Of a stretch of 64,000 nucleotides of DNA, positions 53,524-62,076 are shown piece after piece. Position numbers and translations under genes: made by a program. Origin of the DNA: Candidatus Cloacimonadota bacterium. GTDB taxonomy: Bacteria > Cloacimonadota > Cloacimonadia > Cloacimonadales > GCA-2742885. The number at the start of each line of letters is the position of its first letter. Within the stretch, counting starts at the first letter, position 1. The notes beneath the pieces were generated by a model. The model ran no database searches. It saw nothing but the letters and a program-made list of their open reading frames with translations, and had not been told where the DNA came from. Where the stretch lies: the NCBI GenBank assembly GCA_002742885.1, contig PDOO01000024.1:60485-124484 (forward strand), in the 5' to 3' direction.

Positions 53524-54192
53524 TCAATTAAGTTCAATTATAACTTCTTTTTCGGTTCCGTCTTTTTCAACTTTGAATCTGATTTCTTTCTTTTCGGCAT
53601 ATTCGTTTATTTCTTCCAAAATGTTTTCGGGAACATCTTCTTCCGTAAATTCTTTAACAACAATCTCGCCGCTTCCGTCAGCCATTCCTGTTTGATCAGC
53701 TCCTACTTCGGAACCGGTTCCGTCGGGATTAAGCATTTCCACCAATCCTTCAAAAGTCATGACAGCGGTTTCTCCGTTCTCTTCAACCATAACAAGAAAT
53801 TGAGTTCCTTTAACCGATGCCACGGTCGTGGGTGTTTCGATTTGGAAAGAACCTACTCTTTTTTTTACTTTTGCAAAAACGTTTCCTCTGCTGAGATAAC
53901 TGTTTTTCTTTAATTCTTTTCCGGCTCTTTCAGCTTTAACAGTCAAATGGGAATTGGGAAATATTTTTAACAAGCCCCCCCCGTCGGTAAACTTAAGAGC
54001 AGCATAAGAATTATCAGAGCTGGAAATTTCATCTTGATTAAAAAGTACTGTTCCGGCAACGCATTCAACATTTTTTTCGGCTCTTTTAATTTCTATATCG
54101 CCTTTTATTTTTGTTATAACGGCAACAGGGTCCTGAGCAGACAGCAATGATATTGCCAGAACCGAGAGAATTAAAATAAATTTCTTCATCAT
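53524..54192 (-). CDS. Secreted FecR-domain protein
   Basis: 222 residues. Signal peptide (KKFILILSVLAISLLSAQ), then a FecR domain: GDIEIKR, GTVLFNQDEISSSDNSYAALKF, LSRGNVFAKV and FQIETPTTVASVKGTQFLV, where the TPT.v..V.GT.f sequence is the family core. A charged acidic tail follows (~175-222). Unlike classical FecR it lacks an N-terminal cytosolic anti-sigma part, so it is a periplasmic or surface structural variant. AGGAGG precedes a double ATG (54192/54189). Confidence 0.85.
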   Translation of the reverse strand: MMKKFILILSVLAISLLSAQDPVAVITKIKGDIEIKRAEKNVECVAGTVLFNQDEISSSDNSYAALKFTDGGGLLKIFPNSHLTVKAERAGKELKKNSYLSRGNVFAKVKKRVGSFQIETPTTVASVKGTQFLVMVEENGETAVMTFEGLVEMLNPDGTGSEVGADQTGMADGSGEIVVKEFTEEDVPENILEEINEYAEKKEIRFKVEKDGTEKEVIIELN

Positions 54193-54197
54193 TCCTC

Positions 54198-55301
54198 CTA
54201 TTCAATCGTAATGCTTTTAACGGTGATTTCATTATTGATTATTTGACCGAGAAGTTGAAAAAGTTCCGTCGGAGAAACAGGTTCTCCCATGAAATTAATT
54301 TCATCGGTAATATTATAACCGTCAAGCAAGAGCTCTTTCAACTCGTTAAATTCAGGATCATTAAATGTTGCAATAATTGAAGCAATCGGATCAGTATTTA
54401 CATTACCGTTTCCGGCGCTTGAAAACTTAAAGAATTTCATATCGCTCTCAAGAGGCTGCTGACTGATGTCAGAGTATTCAAAATTATGAACAATTTTCCA
54501 GCCGTAGGTTTTACCTTCAGTCAAAACAGGAGCTTGGGAAGGATAATTGTAATTTTTTGATTGAATCGGTTCGCTTACAAATAAAGGTTCTTCGTTTTCA
54601 ACTTCTTCCTGATTCATCATGCCTTCTTCAACTTCATAAATTTTAAATATAAATTCACTCATATTTGAAATCCAAGAAAAATTAGGAAAAGGAGAAGCAA
54701 CCAATTCCGGGAATTGAGCAAGCAATCTGCCGGGAGAGACCAAAGAGATTGCGCTCTGATTCACAATTTTAAAATTGAAAACAATAACGTTTGATACCGT
54801 TTGACCGGAATCATTATCGTAAGCGGATATTTCGATTACGTAATCACCGTCAGGATACATTCCGGATTCCAAAATTATATCTTCAAAATCGCTGTTGCTT
54901 TCCATTATCTCGTCAAAATTTATGCCGGAATAAAAAAGATCCGAAAATTTATTGGTAATAATATCGGAGGACTTTATCATAACTCCTTCTTCAGTCAAAG
55001 GAAAAGCAGCTCCGTTTTCCGCCGGTCTGATATTATCCAAATCAATAAGAGGGGTATCGCTTCCTGACCAAATTAATTTCATGCGCAGCGAATATTCGTC
55101 GCCCGGAACAGGTTCTGATACGGCATTCATGCGAACCCTGAACAACTCTATCTGACCTCCGGGATTATCAGGATCCATGGAACTGGCATAGAAATAAGTA
55201 AACAACGGCTGAGGTCCTTTTTCAACCGTTAATCGAATACGATCTTGAGCATTAAGGACAAATGCAACAGTCAAAACGACAATAATTAAAAGCTTTTTCA
55301 T
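54198..55301 (-). CDS. Secreted protein of unknown function, Ig-like
   Basis: 367 residues. Signal peptide (KKLLIIVVLTVAFVLNAQ) and beta-rich domains. The segment YPDGDYVIEISAYDNDSG resembles an Ig/FN3-type strand pair and FPNFSWISNMSEFIFKIYEVEE ... LTEGKTYGWKIVHNFEYSD follows the usual F.W......Y.v.v pattern of FN3-like domains. I do not recognise a named family. It is 5 nt from the FecR gene and 14 nt after ddl, so it belongs to the same transcript. A surface or periplasmic partner of the barrel is likely. Confidence 0.65.
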   Translation of the reverse strand: MKKLLIIVVLTVAFVLNAQDRIRLTVEKGPQPLFTYFYASSMDPDNPGGQIELFRVRMNAVSEPVPGDEYSLRMKLIWSGSDTPLIDLDNIRPAENGAAFPLTEEGVMIKSSDIITNKFSDLFYSGINFDEIMESNSDFEDIILESGMYPDGDYVIEISAYDNDSGQTVSNVIVFNFKIVNQSAISLVSPGRLLAQFPELVASPFPNFSWISNMSEFIFKIYEVEEGMMNQEEVENEEPLFVSEPIQSKNYNYPSQAPVLTEGKTYGWKIVHNFEYSDISQQPLESDMKFFKFSSAGNGNVNTDPIASIIATFNDPEFNELKELLLDGYNITDEINFMGEPVSPTELFQLLGQIINNEITVKSITIE

Positions 55302-55315
55302 TTTAATCTCCTTTT

Positions 55316-56218
55316 TTAGTTAAAATTTGCATTTTTCAATATGTTTTTTATTAAATCGTCAAAACCGATACCCGCTTTTAAAGCGGCTTTGGGAGTCAAA
55401 CTCAACTCCGTCATTCCGGGCAAAGTATTTATTTCCAGAAAATAAAATTTTTTGCCGTCATAACGAAAATCAATTCTCCCGTAATTACGACATCCGATGT
55501 AATCAAAAATCAGTTTTGCGAATTTCTTTAAGGACATTCTTTCTTCATTTTTCAAGAGTGTTTCCGTAATATAATCCGTACATCCTTTAGTGTATTTATT
55601 TTTATAATCATACCAGCCGGATTGAGGACGGATTTCTATTTCAGGCAAAACTTCGCCGTTCAAAACAGAAACAGTCATTTCTTTGCCGTCTATAAATTCC
55701 TGAACCATGACCCGATCCGAGAATTTAAAAGCTTCCTTTACGGCAGATTCGACATCCTCTTTTTCGGTTACTATCGATACCCCGAAAGACGATCCGCTGT
55801 CCGCAGGTTTTATGACAAAAGGGAGTTCATAGTCATCAACTTTATCCTCAGGAGCGATAATTCTGAATCTCGGAACATCCAATCCGATACTTTCCGCTAT
55901 GCTCGAAGATAAAATCTTATCCATGGCCGTTGCCGAAGCAACTGCTCCGCTTCCGGTATATTTTATTTGCATAAGATCAAGCAAACTCTGAATTTTACCG
56001 TTTTCTCCCCAACCGCCGTGCAATCCTATAAACACGACATCGGGTTTTTCCCTTTGAAGACAAGAAATAAATTCGGATATTTCATCAACGCCGTTTAAAA
56101 TATATTGAGTAACGTCGCAATCCATTCTTTTCAGAGACTCGAAGATTGCTTTAGAAGAAATCAAAGAGACCTCTCTTTCTTCAGAACTTCCGCCCGACAA
56201 AAGAATAATTTTTTTCAT
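55316..56218 (-). CDS. ddl: D-alanine--D-alanine ligase
   Basis: 300 residues. It has the opening KKIILLSGGSSEEREVSLIS, the KIQSLLDLMQIKYTGSGAVASATAMDK substrate region, ATP-grasp segments LPFVIKPADSGSSFGVSIV and VMVQEFIDGKEMTVSVL, and the C-terminal GRIDFRYDGKKFYFLEINTLPGMTELSLTPKAA. It makes the D-Ala-D-Ala dipeptide of peptidoglycan. All catalytic segments are intact. The gene starts a transcript that continues into three envelope genes. Confidence 0.96.
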   Translation of the reverse strand: MKKIILLSGGSSEEREVSLISSKAIFESLKRMDCDVTQYILNGVDEISEFISCLQREKPDVVFIGLHGGWGENGKIQSLLDLMQIKYTGSGAVASATAMDKILSSSIAESIGLDVPRFRIIAPEDKVDDYELPFVIKPADSGSSFGVSIVTEKEDVESAVKEAFKFSDRVMVQEFIDGKEMTVSVLNGEVLPEIEIRPQSGWYDYKNKYTKGCTDYITETLLKNEERMSLKKFAKLIFDYIGCRNYGRIDFRYDGKKFYFLEINTLPGMTELSLTPKAALKAGIGFDDLIKNILKNANFN

Positions 56219-56380
56219 TAATCGACACTCCTTAAAAAGTTAAGTATTTGAACAAGCTTCAATATGTCAAGTTGTTTATCAATAAGAAGAGTTTTCGAGT
56301 TAACTTTAATGATACAAAAGAGTTCAGACATAAACAAAATAAAAAAAACATTAATTCTCGATAAAAAAGAATATAAGAAA

Positions 56381-56410
56381 AAGGCAATATCCATAAAAAG
56401 ATATTGCCTT
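56381..56410 (-). terminator. Intrinsic terminator after flgH
   Basis: An 11-bp perfect stem, AAGGCAATATC (56381-56391) with GATATTGCCTT (56400-56410), and an 8-nt loop; on the minus strand TTTTTTCTT follows. It is 80 nt downstream of the flgH stop and shows that the flagellar operon ends there. Confidence 0.85.
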
Positions 56411-56489
56411 CATTCACACAAACACAGCCCGTAAAACATAAAGAAAAGTTTTTTTCTCCTCAAAATAAATCTTTTCAATAAACCTGGTT

Positions 56490-57050
56490 TCAGAAAAGAA
56501 AATTAAAAAAACGGGTAATAAAACCGACTTTGGCTCCGTCTCTTACCGCTCCCTTTCCCTTGTAAGTGATTTTAGCATCAGCTATATTATGCGAATAAAC
56601 CGAATTATCGGATCTGACATCCTGAGGTCTGACGTAACCTTCCACCGAAGTTGTTTCTTCTTCTCCGTTTATTATCACTGAACGTTTTCCTTTAATAAAA
56701 AGGTTTCCGTTTGCGTCTATATCGGTAATTTTAGCGGTAATCTTACCTTTTAAGGTTGCTTCTCGCGATGTGGAAGCTTTACCTTTTTGAGCATTCTTGG
56801 AATTTATTCCGAAAGAAGAAAGAGGAATAAAATCAAGAGGACCCTGCCCGGCGGAAGAACCGAACCCGTGATTAAAAGTTTTATCCGTTTGCGATCCTGC
56901 CGAAGCTTCGGCAGTCGTATATTCTAGAATTAAAATCGTAATAACGTCGCCGGTATCAAAACTCTTGTGATCCGAATACAAAGATGACGAAGGTTGGGCG
57001 TAAACAATACCGAAAAATGCAACAATAAGTACAAAAAACAATCTTTTCAT
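56490..57050 (-). CDS. flgH: Flagellar L-ring protein FlgH
   Basis: 186 residues, shorter than the usual ~220-230. Features match FlgH: SLYSDHKSFDTGDVITILILEYTTAEASAGSQTDK near the N-terminus, KGKITAKITDIDANGNLFIKGKRSVIINGEEE, and GYVRPQDVRSDNSVYSHNIADAKITYKGKG, the family's most conserved stretch. It builds the outer-membrane ring around the rod. The signal peptide ends VYAQ with no Cys, so the typical lipobox is absent. It is 1 nt after flgA; flgI does not follow. Confidence 0.93.
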   Translation of the reverse strand: MKRLFFVLIVAFFGIVYAQPSSSLYSDHKSFDTGDVITILILEYTTAEASAGSQTDKTFNHGFGSSAGQGPLDFIPLSSFGINSKNAQKGKASTSREATLKGKITAKITDIDANGNLFIKGKRSVIINGEEETTSVEGYVRPQDVRSDNSVYSHNIADAKITYKGKGAVRDGAKVGFITRFFNFLF

Positions 57051-57051
57051 T

Positions 57052-57984
57052 TTATTCCTCCAATTTTATAACGGCAAAATTTCTGTTTTTGACCAAAGCC
57101 TTAAATTTTTTCTTTGATTCCGGATTAAGACATAAAACGGTTTCTCCGATGTAAGCGTCTTTTTTGGCAACCGCATCAATTTCAAGTTTAACTCTGCCTG
57201 ACTTAACTGCCACTTTCAGTTTTTGATTTCTCAAAACATCAGGTATTGTTTCTGTGTTTAAATCTGTTAAAACAGTTCCTTTTCTAAGAAACCTTTTGGC
57301 TCTTATATCCGTCAAATCATTGTAAGAATCGATGCAATTATGGATAACAGGCGTTTTTTCTTCTTTCAAGACGACATGATTTTTCAGCGCTCCGTGTCTT
57401 TTCACGTCGGAATCCAATACGGCGACCTTGTTTATAATTTCTATTTGCACCGGAACCGTAAATTTAGAGACAACCTCTTCAAGGTGAAATATTTTACCTT
57501 TTATTTGCGCTATTTTATAATTTTTTTTAAGGTGAGGTTTTTCAAATTCAATTCTGTAGTTTTCGACGGGAACTGCTATTTTAGGAAGCCTTTTCAAAGA
57601 AATTACCATCTTATCGGATATTTTGAAAGTCTTGCGAATAAATTTTTTTATAAGTTTAATCAATTCATTTTCGGGAACTGTTTTTTGTTCCCAGCGGATA
57701 ACGCATACACCGCCGTTTACTTTTATGTAACGTCCTGTTTTTTGATAGATCAAATCTTCCAATTCAGAGGCATAAATATTTTTTGATTTGAGAGAATAAG
57801 GAAGATTAATGATTTCTAAATGTTGCAAATCTTCTCCGAGAGAATCGTTTTCGGAAATAATGTCGCAAAGTTCCGACAATAAAATCTCTGATTTTTTAAC
57901 AAACACACGACTTTTCAATTCCAAATCCAAAGCAGAAAATTCAGCGTCCCAAAGGAAGATAAGCAAAATAATAATTCGTTTCAT
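57052..57984 (-). CDS. flgA: Flagella basal body P-ring formation protein FlgA
   Basis: 310 residues. A secretion signal is followed by an N-terminal domain and then the SAF-type beta-clip region (HVVLKEEKTPVIHN ... RAKRFLRKGTVLTDLNTETIPDVLRNQKLKVAVKSGRVKLEIDAVAKKDAYIGETVLCLNPESKKKFKALV). FlgA is the periplasmic chaperone for FlgI P-ring assembly. The C-terminal pattern is diagnostic; the N-terminal part is divergent. It lies between flgG (6 nt) and flgH (1 nt). Confidence 0.88.
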   Translation of the reverse strand: MKRIIILLIFLWDAEFSALDLELKSRVFVKKSEILLSELCDIISENDSLGEDLQHLEIINLPYSLKSKNIYASELEDLIYQKTGRYIKVNGGVCVIRWEQKTVPENELIKLIKKFIRKTFKISDKMVISLKRLPKIAVPVENYRIEFEKPHLKKNYKIAQIKGKIFHLEEVVSKFTVPVQIEIINKVAVLDSDVKRHGALKNHVVLKEEKTPVIHNCIDSYNDLTDIRAKRFLRKGTVLTDLNTETIPDVLRNQKLKVAVKSGRVKLEIDAVAKKDAYIGETVLCLNPESKKKFKALVKNRNFAVIKLEE

Positions 57985-57990
57985 TTTACT

Positions 57991-58779
57991 TTACCTTTTC
58001 AATCCGAGAGCGGTTTGAATCATTTCGCCTGCCGTTTTAACCGATTTTGAATTTAAATCGTAAGCTCGTTGAGCAGAAATCATTTTAACCATTTCCTGAA
58101 CCACGGAAACATTGGAGGCTTCTGTATATCCCTGTTCAATCGTACCGAATCTTTCCGAACCGGGCGTTCCGGCAATCGCTTCCCCGGAAGCAGATGTTTC
58201 GGCAAAAAGATTTCCTCCCAAACTCTTCAATCCGGCAGGATTAACAAAACCTGCCAATTCCAGTTGTCCTATTTCTTCCGTTTCGACCGAACCGTAAATT
58301 TTGGCAAAAACAATGCCGTCTTTACTTATTTGCACTTCTTCGGTATCTGCCGGGAAAGATATTTCAGGATCCAGGAAATAACCGTTGGCATTGACTAATC
58401 GTCCGTCTTTATTAAGCTTAAAAGAGCCGTCTCTGGTATAAAAAATTTCTCCTTCTCCGTTTACGACTTTAAAAAATCCGTCTCCGTTTACGGCCATATC
58501 CAAAGGATTTCCGGTAGCGTTCAATGTCCCCTGCGAAAAACTTTTTTGCGAAGAAATCGGTTTTACTCCTACCCCGACAGTCAATTCCGTCGGCGTATTT
58601 ATACCGTACGATGTTGCAGACCCGGCTTCGGTTAAAGTTTGATAAATCAAATCCTGAAATTGAATTTCGGCTTTTTTGAAACCGATGGTATTTACATTTG
58701 CCAAATTATTGGAAATATTATCGATATTCAGTTGCTGAGCCTGCATTCCAGTGGCTCCGGTGTATAAACTTCGAATCAT
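57991..58779 (-). CDS. flgG: Flagellar distal rod protein FlgG
   Basis: 262 residues. N-terminal MIRSLYTGATGMQAQQLNID and NISNNLANVNTIGFKKAE, the hallmark rod/hook motif; central GDGFFKV; C-terminal YTEASNVSVVQEMVKMISAQ followed by RAYDLNSKSVKTAGEMIQTA. Length is that of a full FlgG. Strong GGGAGG site. It sits between flgF and flgA as in many genomes. Confidence 0.97.
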   Translation of the reverse strand: MIRSLYTGATGMQAQQLNIDNISNNLANVNTIGFKKAEIQFQDLIYQTLTEAGSATSYGINTPTELTVGVGVKPISSQKSFSQGTLNATGNPLDMAVNGDGFFKVVNGEGEIFYTRDGSFKLNKDGRLVNANGYFLDPEISFPADTEEVQISKDGIVFAKIYGSVETEEIGQLELAGFVNPAGLKSLGGNLFAETSASGEAIAGTPGSERFGTIEQGYTEASNVSVVQEMVKMISAQRAYDLNSKSVKTAGEMIQTALGLKR

Positions 58780-58790
58780 AATTCCCTCCC

Positions 58791-59510
58791 TTATCGTCCT
58801 ATCTGATTAATTTGTCGTAAGGTATCATCCGCAGATTTTATAACTTTGCTGTTTGCTTCATAATGACGTTGAGTCGCAATCATATTTGTCATTTCCGATA
58901 CAATATTTATGTTTGATAATTCCAGATAACCTTGTAAAATACCGGAAGCAGAGATATCTTCAACCTCGGCTCCTTCCTTCGGTACGTAAAAATTTGATCC
59001 GACCCGAACAAGCTGATCGTTGGAAATTTTTTTTATCATCAGTTTATTTATTGCCTCTCCGTCAGCCTGCACGGTTCCGTCCTTACCGATAACGACATCA
59101 TTGCCGGTTATTTTAACCGGACCGGCTTCTCCTTTCACCGCAAATCCTTCCGCCGTAACCAGATTTTGGTTACTGTCCAATGAAAAATTTCCGTTTCTGG
59201 TATATTTATCTCCTTCCGGAGTTTCAATCGTAAAAAAACCTTCTCCTTGCAACGCAATATCCAAAGAATTACCGGTATAAGTCAGTTTACCGACAGAATA
59301 ATCCGTATAAACGGCAATTTGCCCGGCAGGCATTTCCTTGACTATTCCGTCTCTGGCAAGAGCCTGTTCCGCACCTGTCAATTGTTGAAAGAAAACGCCT
59401 TTCTTCTTAAACCCGGCAGTATTAACATTAGCTAAATTGTTGCTTGTAACATTTATCTTATCCAACAATAACTGCATAGCAGAAGAGTTTTGGTGTAAAC
59501 TTCTTATCAT
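58791..59510 (-). CDS. flgF: Flagellar proximal rod protein FlgF
   Basis: 240 residues. MIRSLHQNSSAMQLLLDKIN and VTSNNLANVNTAGFKKKG, GEGFFTIETPEGDKYTRNGNF, and C-terminal NINIVSEMTNMIATQRHYEANSK. FlgF and FlgG share these rod motifs; the shorter, more divergent copy upstream of flgG is FlgF by convention. I start at ATG 59510 with GGAGG 5 nt upstream rather than the longer frame to 59537. First gene of the flagellar unit; I found no clear sigma-28 or sigma-54 promoter in the 283-nt gap before it. Confidence 0.9.
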   Translation of the reverse strand: MIRSLHQNSSAMQLLLDKINVTSNNLANVNTAGFKKKGVFFQQLTGAEQALARDGIVKEMPAGQIAVYTDYSVGKLTYTGNSLDIALQGEGFFTIETPEGDKYTRNGNFSLDSNQNLVTAEGFAVKGEAGPVKITGNDVVIGKDGTVQADGEAINKLMIKKISNDQLVRVGSNFYVPKEGAEVEDISASGILQGYLELSNINIVSEMTNMIATQRHYEANSKVIKSADDTLRQINQIGR

Positions 59511-59793
59511 GATGACCTCCGCCTGCCAATAAAGCAATTAAAGCGCCGGACAAAATATTTTATTTCTATTTGTTTGAATATAAAGACGTTATAAGTTAAA
59601 TTAATTTAAAATAAGTTTACAAAAAGGAAAATATTTCCCGGAATATTTGAAATTGTTCTCAACAATAAATCATACTTCCGATGAAAGTCTGTCTTGCTTC
59701 GACCGATAAAATTATTTTTTCCGTTCTTCTGCTGTTGACAAATTTTAATCAGCCGGAATTTAAGAAAATAAAAATTAAGGGGACGCATTAAAA

Positions 59794-60666
59794 ATGAAAA
59801 AAGCAACAATTATATTATTAACCGTATCCATAGGAATAAGCATCAACGTAAATGCTTTAAAACGAGTAAAATTGAAACCTGCCGCCTTTTTAAATAAAGA
59901 AATTAACGAATCGTCAGCTCTTGTTAAAAGCAAAAATCAAAAAGATTTGTATTGGTCATTAAACGATTCGGGCGGAGAACCTCGCATATTTCCTCTCAGA
60001 ATTACAATCAAAGACGAAGAAGTTACCTGTCAAAAAGCCGGAAAAAGTATTTTGGTTAAAGGAGCCGTAAACACGGATTGGGAATCAATGAGCGTCTTGT
60101 CCGACGGCAAATTGATCATATCTGATTGCGGAAACAATCGCAACAATCGGAAAGATTTGGCAATTTATATTACGAAAGAGCCGAAGCCGGATTCAGATGA
60201 AACAGCCGTGATTATCAATAAATACGAAGTTTTTTATCCCGATCAAAAAGATTTTCCGCCTGCCTCTATGGATTTTGATTGCGAAGCAGTTTTCGCTTTT
60301 AAAGACGAAATTTATTTCTTGTCAAAAAACAGAAAAGACGCTTTCACGAAATTGTACAAATTGGAAAATCCGGATCAGACAAAGAAAAACAAGCTCAAAT
60401 TATTGGATAAATTTGAAGTCGGAAGTCCGGTAACAGGAGCGGAAGCAAATGCCGATAACACAAAAATAGCAGTTTTGACTTATGAAAATATATGGATATT
60501 CGAATCGAATACGGATGATTTTTTCAACGGGAAAAAATATTATTTGCCGATAACCGCCAAACAATGCGAGGGAATTTGCTGGGACGGCGAAGATATTCTT
60601 ATAACAAACGAGCAATGCGAGATTTTCAGAGCAAAAACGTCTGACTTTCAAGAAATTAAGCCGTAA
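59794..60666 (+). CDS. Secreted beta-propeller-like protein
   Basis: 290 residues. Signal peptide (KKATIILLTVSIGISINVNA) then beta-propeller repeats: LYWSLNDSGGEPRIFPL, NTDWESMSVLSDGKLIISDCGNNRNNRKDLAIYITKEP and FDCEAVFAFKDEIYFLSKN. The DSG.P / DWE / DiGNNr..R sequence order is shared by a family of extracytoplasmic propellers of unknown function. A TTGACA lies ~60 nt upstream. Convergent with the SGNH gene, whose stop is 2 nt away. Confidence 0.7.
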   Translation: MKKATIILLTVSIGISINVNALKRVKLKPAAFLNKEINESSALVKSKNQKDLYWSLNDSGGEPRIFPLRITIKDEEVTCQKAGKSILVKGAVNTDWESMSVLSDGKLIISDCGNNRNNRKDLAIYITKEPKPDSDETAVIINKYEVFYPDQKDFPPASMDFDCEAVFAFKDEIYFLSKNRKDAFTKLYKLENPDQTKKNKLKLLDKFEVGSPVTGAEANADNTKIAVLTYENIWIFESNTDDFFNGKKYYLPITAKQCEGICWDGEDILITNEQCEIFRAKTSDFQEIKP

Positions 60667-60667
60667 C

Positions 60668-61993
60668 TTATTTCAATAAAAGGCATTTTTCGATTTCTGA
60701 TTTTGTTGCCGAACTCAACTTAAAAAAGTAAATCCCGGCAGTAACTTTTTTACCGTTAAAATCCGTCTGATCCCAAAAAATATTTTGTTGTCCGCGAAGA
60801 ACTTCATCCGAAATCAAAGATTTTATTTTTTGTCCTTTAAGATTAAATACGGTTAAATTAACGCTTTCTTTTTTTGACGCATGAAAGGAAATTTTTATGT
60901 TTTCGGAACGATTTTCATGCAAACGCAGGAAAGGATTGGGATATAATTTTAAGGCAAAACCGGCTTCCGGAGAATTTTCTTCATTGTCGATAAAAATATC
61001 GTCAATCTCTATTTCGACCGATTTTTTATGGCAACATCCGTTCGGATTATCATGTCCGAAATCAGACGATAAGGTTACGGCATAAATTCCGGGTTGCCTG
61101 AAAATATGAACCGGAGATGCCTCATCCGATGTTTCTCCGTCTCCGAAATCCCAAAGAAATTCATCAAGTCCGGAAGAAATATTTTCAAATTCAACCATGT
61201 TTTCTTGTTGCGTATAATTGAAGTCCAAAAACGAGTTATAAACATTTATTCGCCATTCTTCGAGATGATTCAAAGTAACCGAATCCGCCAAAGCCTGAAA
61301 ATGCAAAGCATCTTCCGGATCCAGAGAAGCGTAAACATCAGAACCGGATGAGGGACGTTGAAAAACAGCATTGTAAAATACGCAGGAAGCAAGATAAGAA
61401 CCTTTGGCGTTGGGATGAATGTCTCCGGTCGAACCCCACAACATTGTATCAAGATCATTCAGCCAGGAAGCTCGAAAAGCTTCGCCGACGGGAGCAAAAA
61501 ACAAACGTGTTTCGTCCGCCCAATAAGTAAAATTATTTAAAATCAAATCCATTGTTTCGATAAATGAGGCGACATTTTCTTCCGAATTGCCCCATACGCC
61601 GTAAGAGATTTCATAGAAAAGAACTTGAACGCAAGGATTGTACACATAAATTGAATCCAACAAAACGTTAATTCGTTCCAGCGTAATTTCAGGTTCGTAA
61701 GAATAACCGGGAGATTCTCCGGAACCGGGCTGAATAACGATATAATGCCAATTGCCTTGTCTGAAATATTCGTAAACTTGAGGATCTTCGCAATGATGAA
61801 CTATCCCTGTACCGCCCGGAGCGTACACAGTTACGCTGACACTGTCATTTTTACTGTCGGCAATTTGTTCAAAAACTTGCGGCATCTGATTAAAATAAGT
61901 GATGCTGTTTCCTATAAATAAAATGTCTTTAGGTTGAGCAAAACAAAGAGTTGCCCCGATAAGCGTTAAAAGAAAAATATATCTGCGGTTCAT
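60668..61993 (-). CDS. Secreted SGNH-type hydrolase with PKD domain and type IX-like sorting tail
   Basis: 441 residues. Signal peptide (NRRYIFLLTLIGATLCFAQ), then an SGNH-like domain with DILFIGNSITYFNQMP (Ser block) and GDIHPNAKGSYLA (catalytic D..H block). A PKD domain follows (FLWDFGDGETSDEASPVHIF), then a C-terminal sorting domain: FALKLYPNPF ... LKGQKIKSL ... FNGKKVTAGIYFFKLSS. The tail matches the T9SS type A architecture. I start at ATG 61993 with AGGGAGA upstream; the longer frame to 62059 lacks a site. Probable cell-surface esterase or lipase-like hydrolase; substrate unknown. Confidence 0.82.
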   Translation of the reverse strand: MNRRYIFLLTLIGATLCFAQPKDILFIGNSITYFNQMPQVFEQIADSKNDSVSVTVYAPGGTGIVHHCEDPQVYEYFRQGNWHYIVIQPGSGESPGYSYEPEITLERINVLLDSIYVYNPCVQVLFYEISYGVWGNSEENVASFIETMDLILNNFTYWADETRLFFAPVGEAFRASWLNDLDTMLWGSTGDIHPNAKGSYLASCVFYNAVFQRPSSGSDVYASLDPEDALHFQALADSVTLNHLEEWRINVYNSFLDFNYTQQENMVEFENISSGLDEFLWDFGDGETSDEASPVHIFRQPGIYAVTLSSDFGHDNPNGCCHKKSVEIEIDDIFIDNEENSPEAGFALKLYPNPFLRLHENRSENIKISFHASKKESVNLTVFNLKGQKIKSLISDEVLRGQQNIFWDQTDFNGKKVTAGIYFFKLSSATKSEIEKCLLLK

Positions 61994-62076
61994 ATTCCGT
62001 CTCCCTTTATCATCAGTTAAAACATGAACCCAAAATTTTAATCTCCCGTTAAAGGGCAACTCATAATTAAAATATC

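Noticed and set aside
59628-59648. Imperfect AT-rich inverted repeat (AATATTTCCCGGAATATTT) upstream of flgF
   Set aside because: One-base mismatch between arms and AT-rich sequence make chance likely; no promoter element could be aligned with it.
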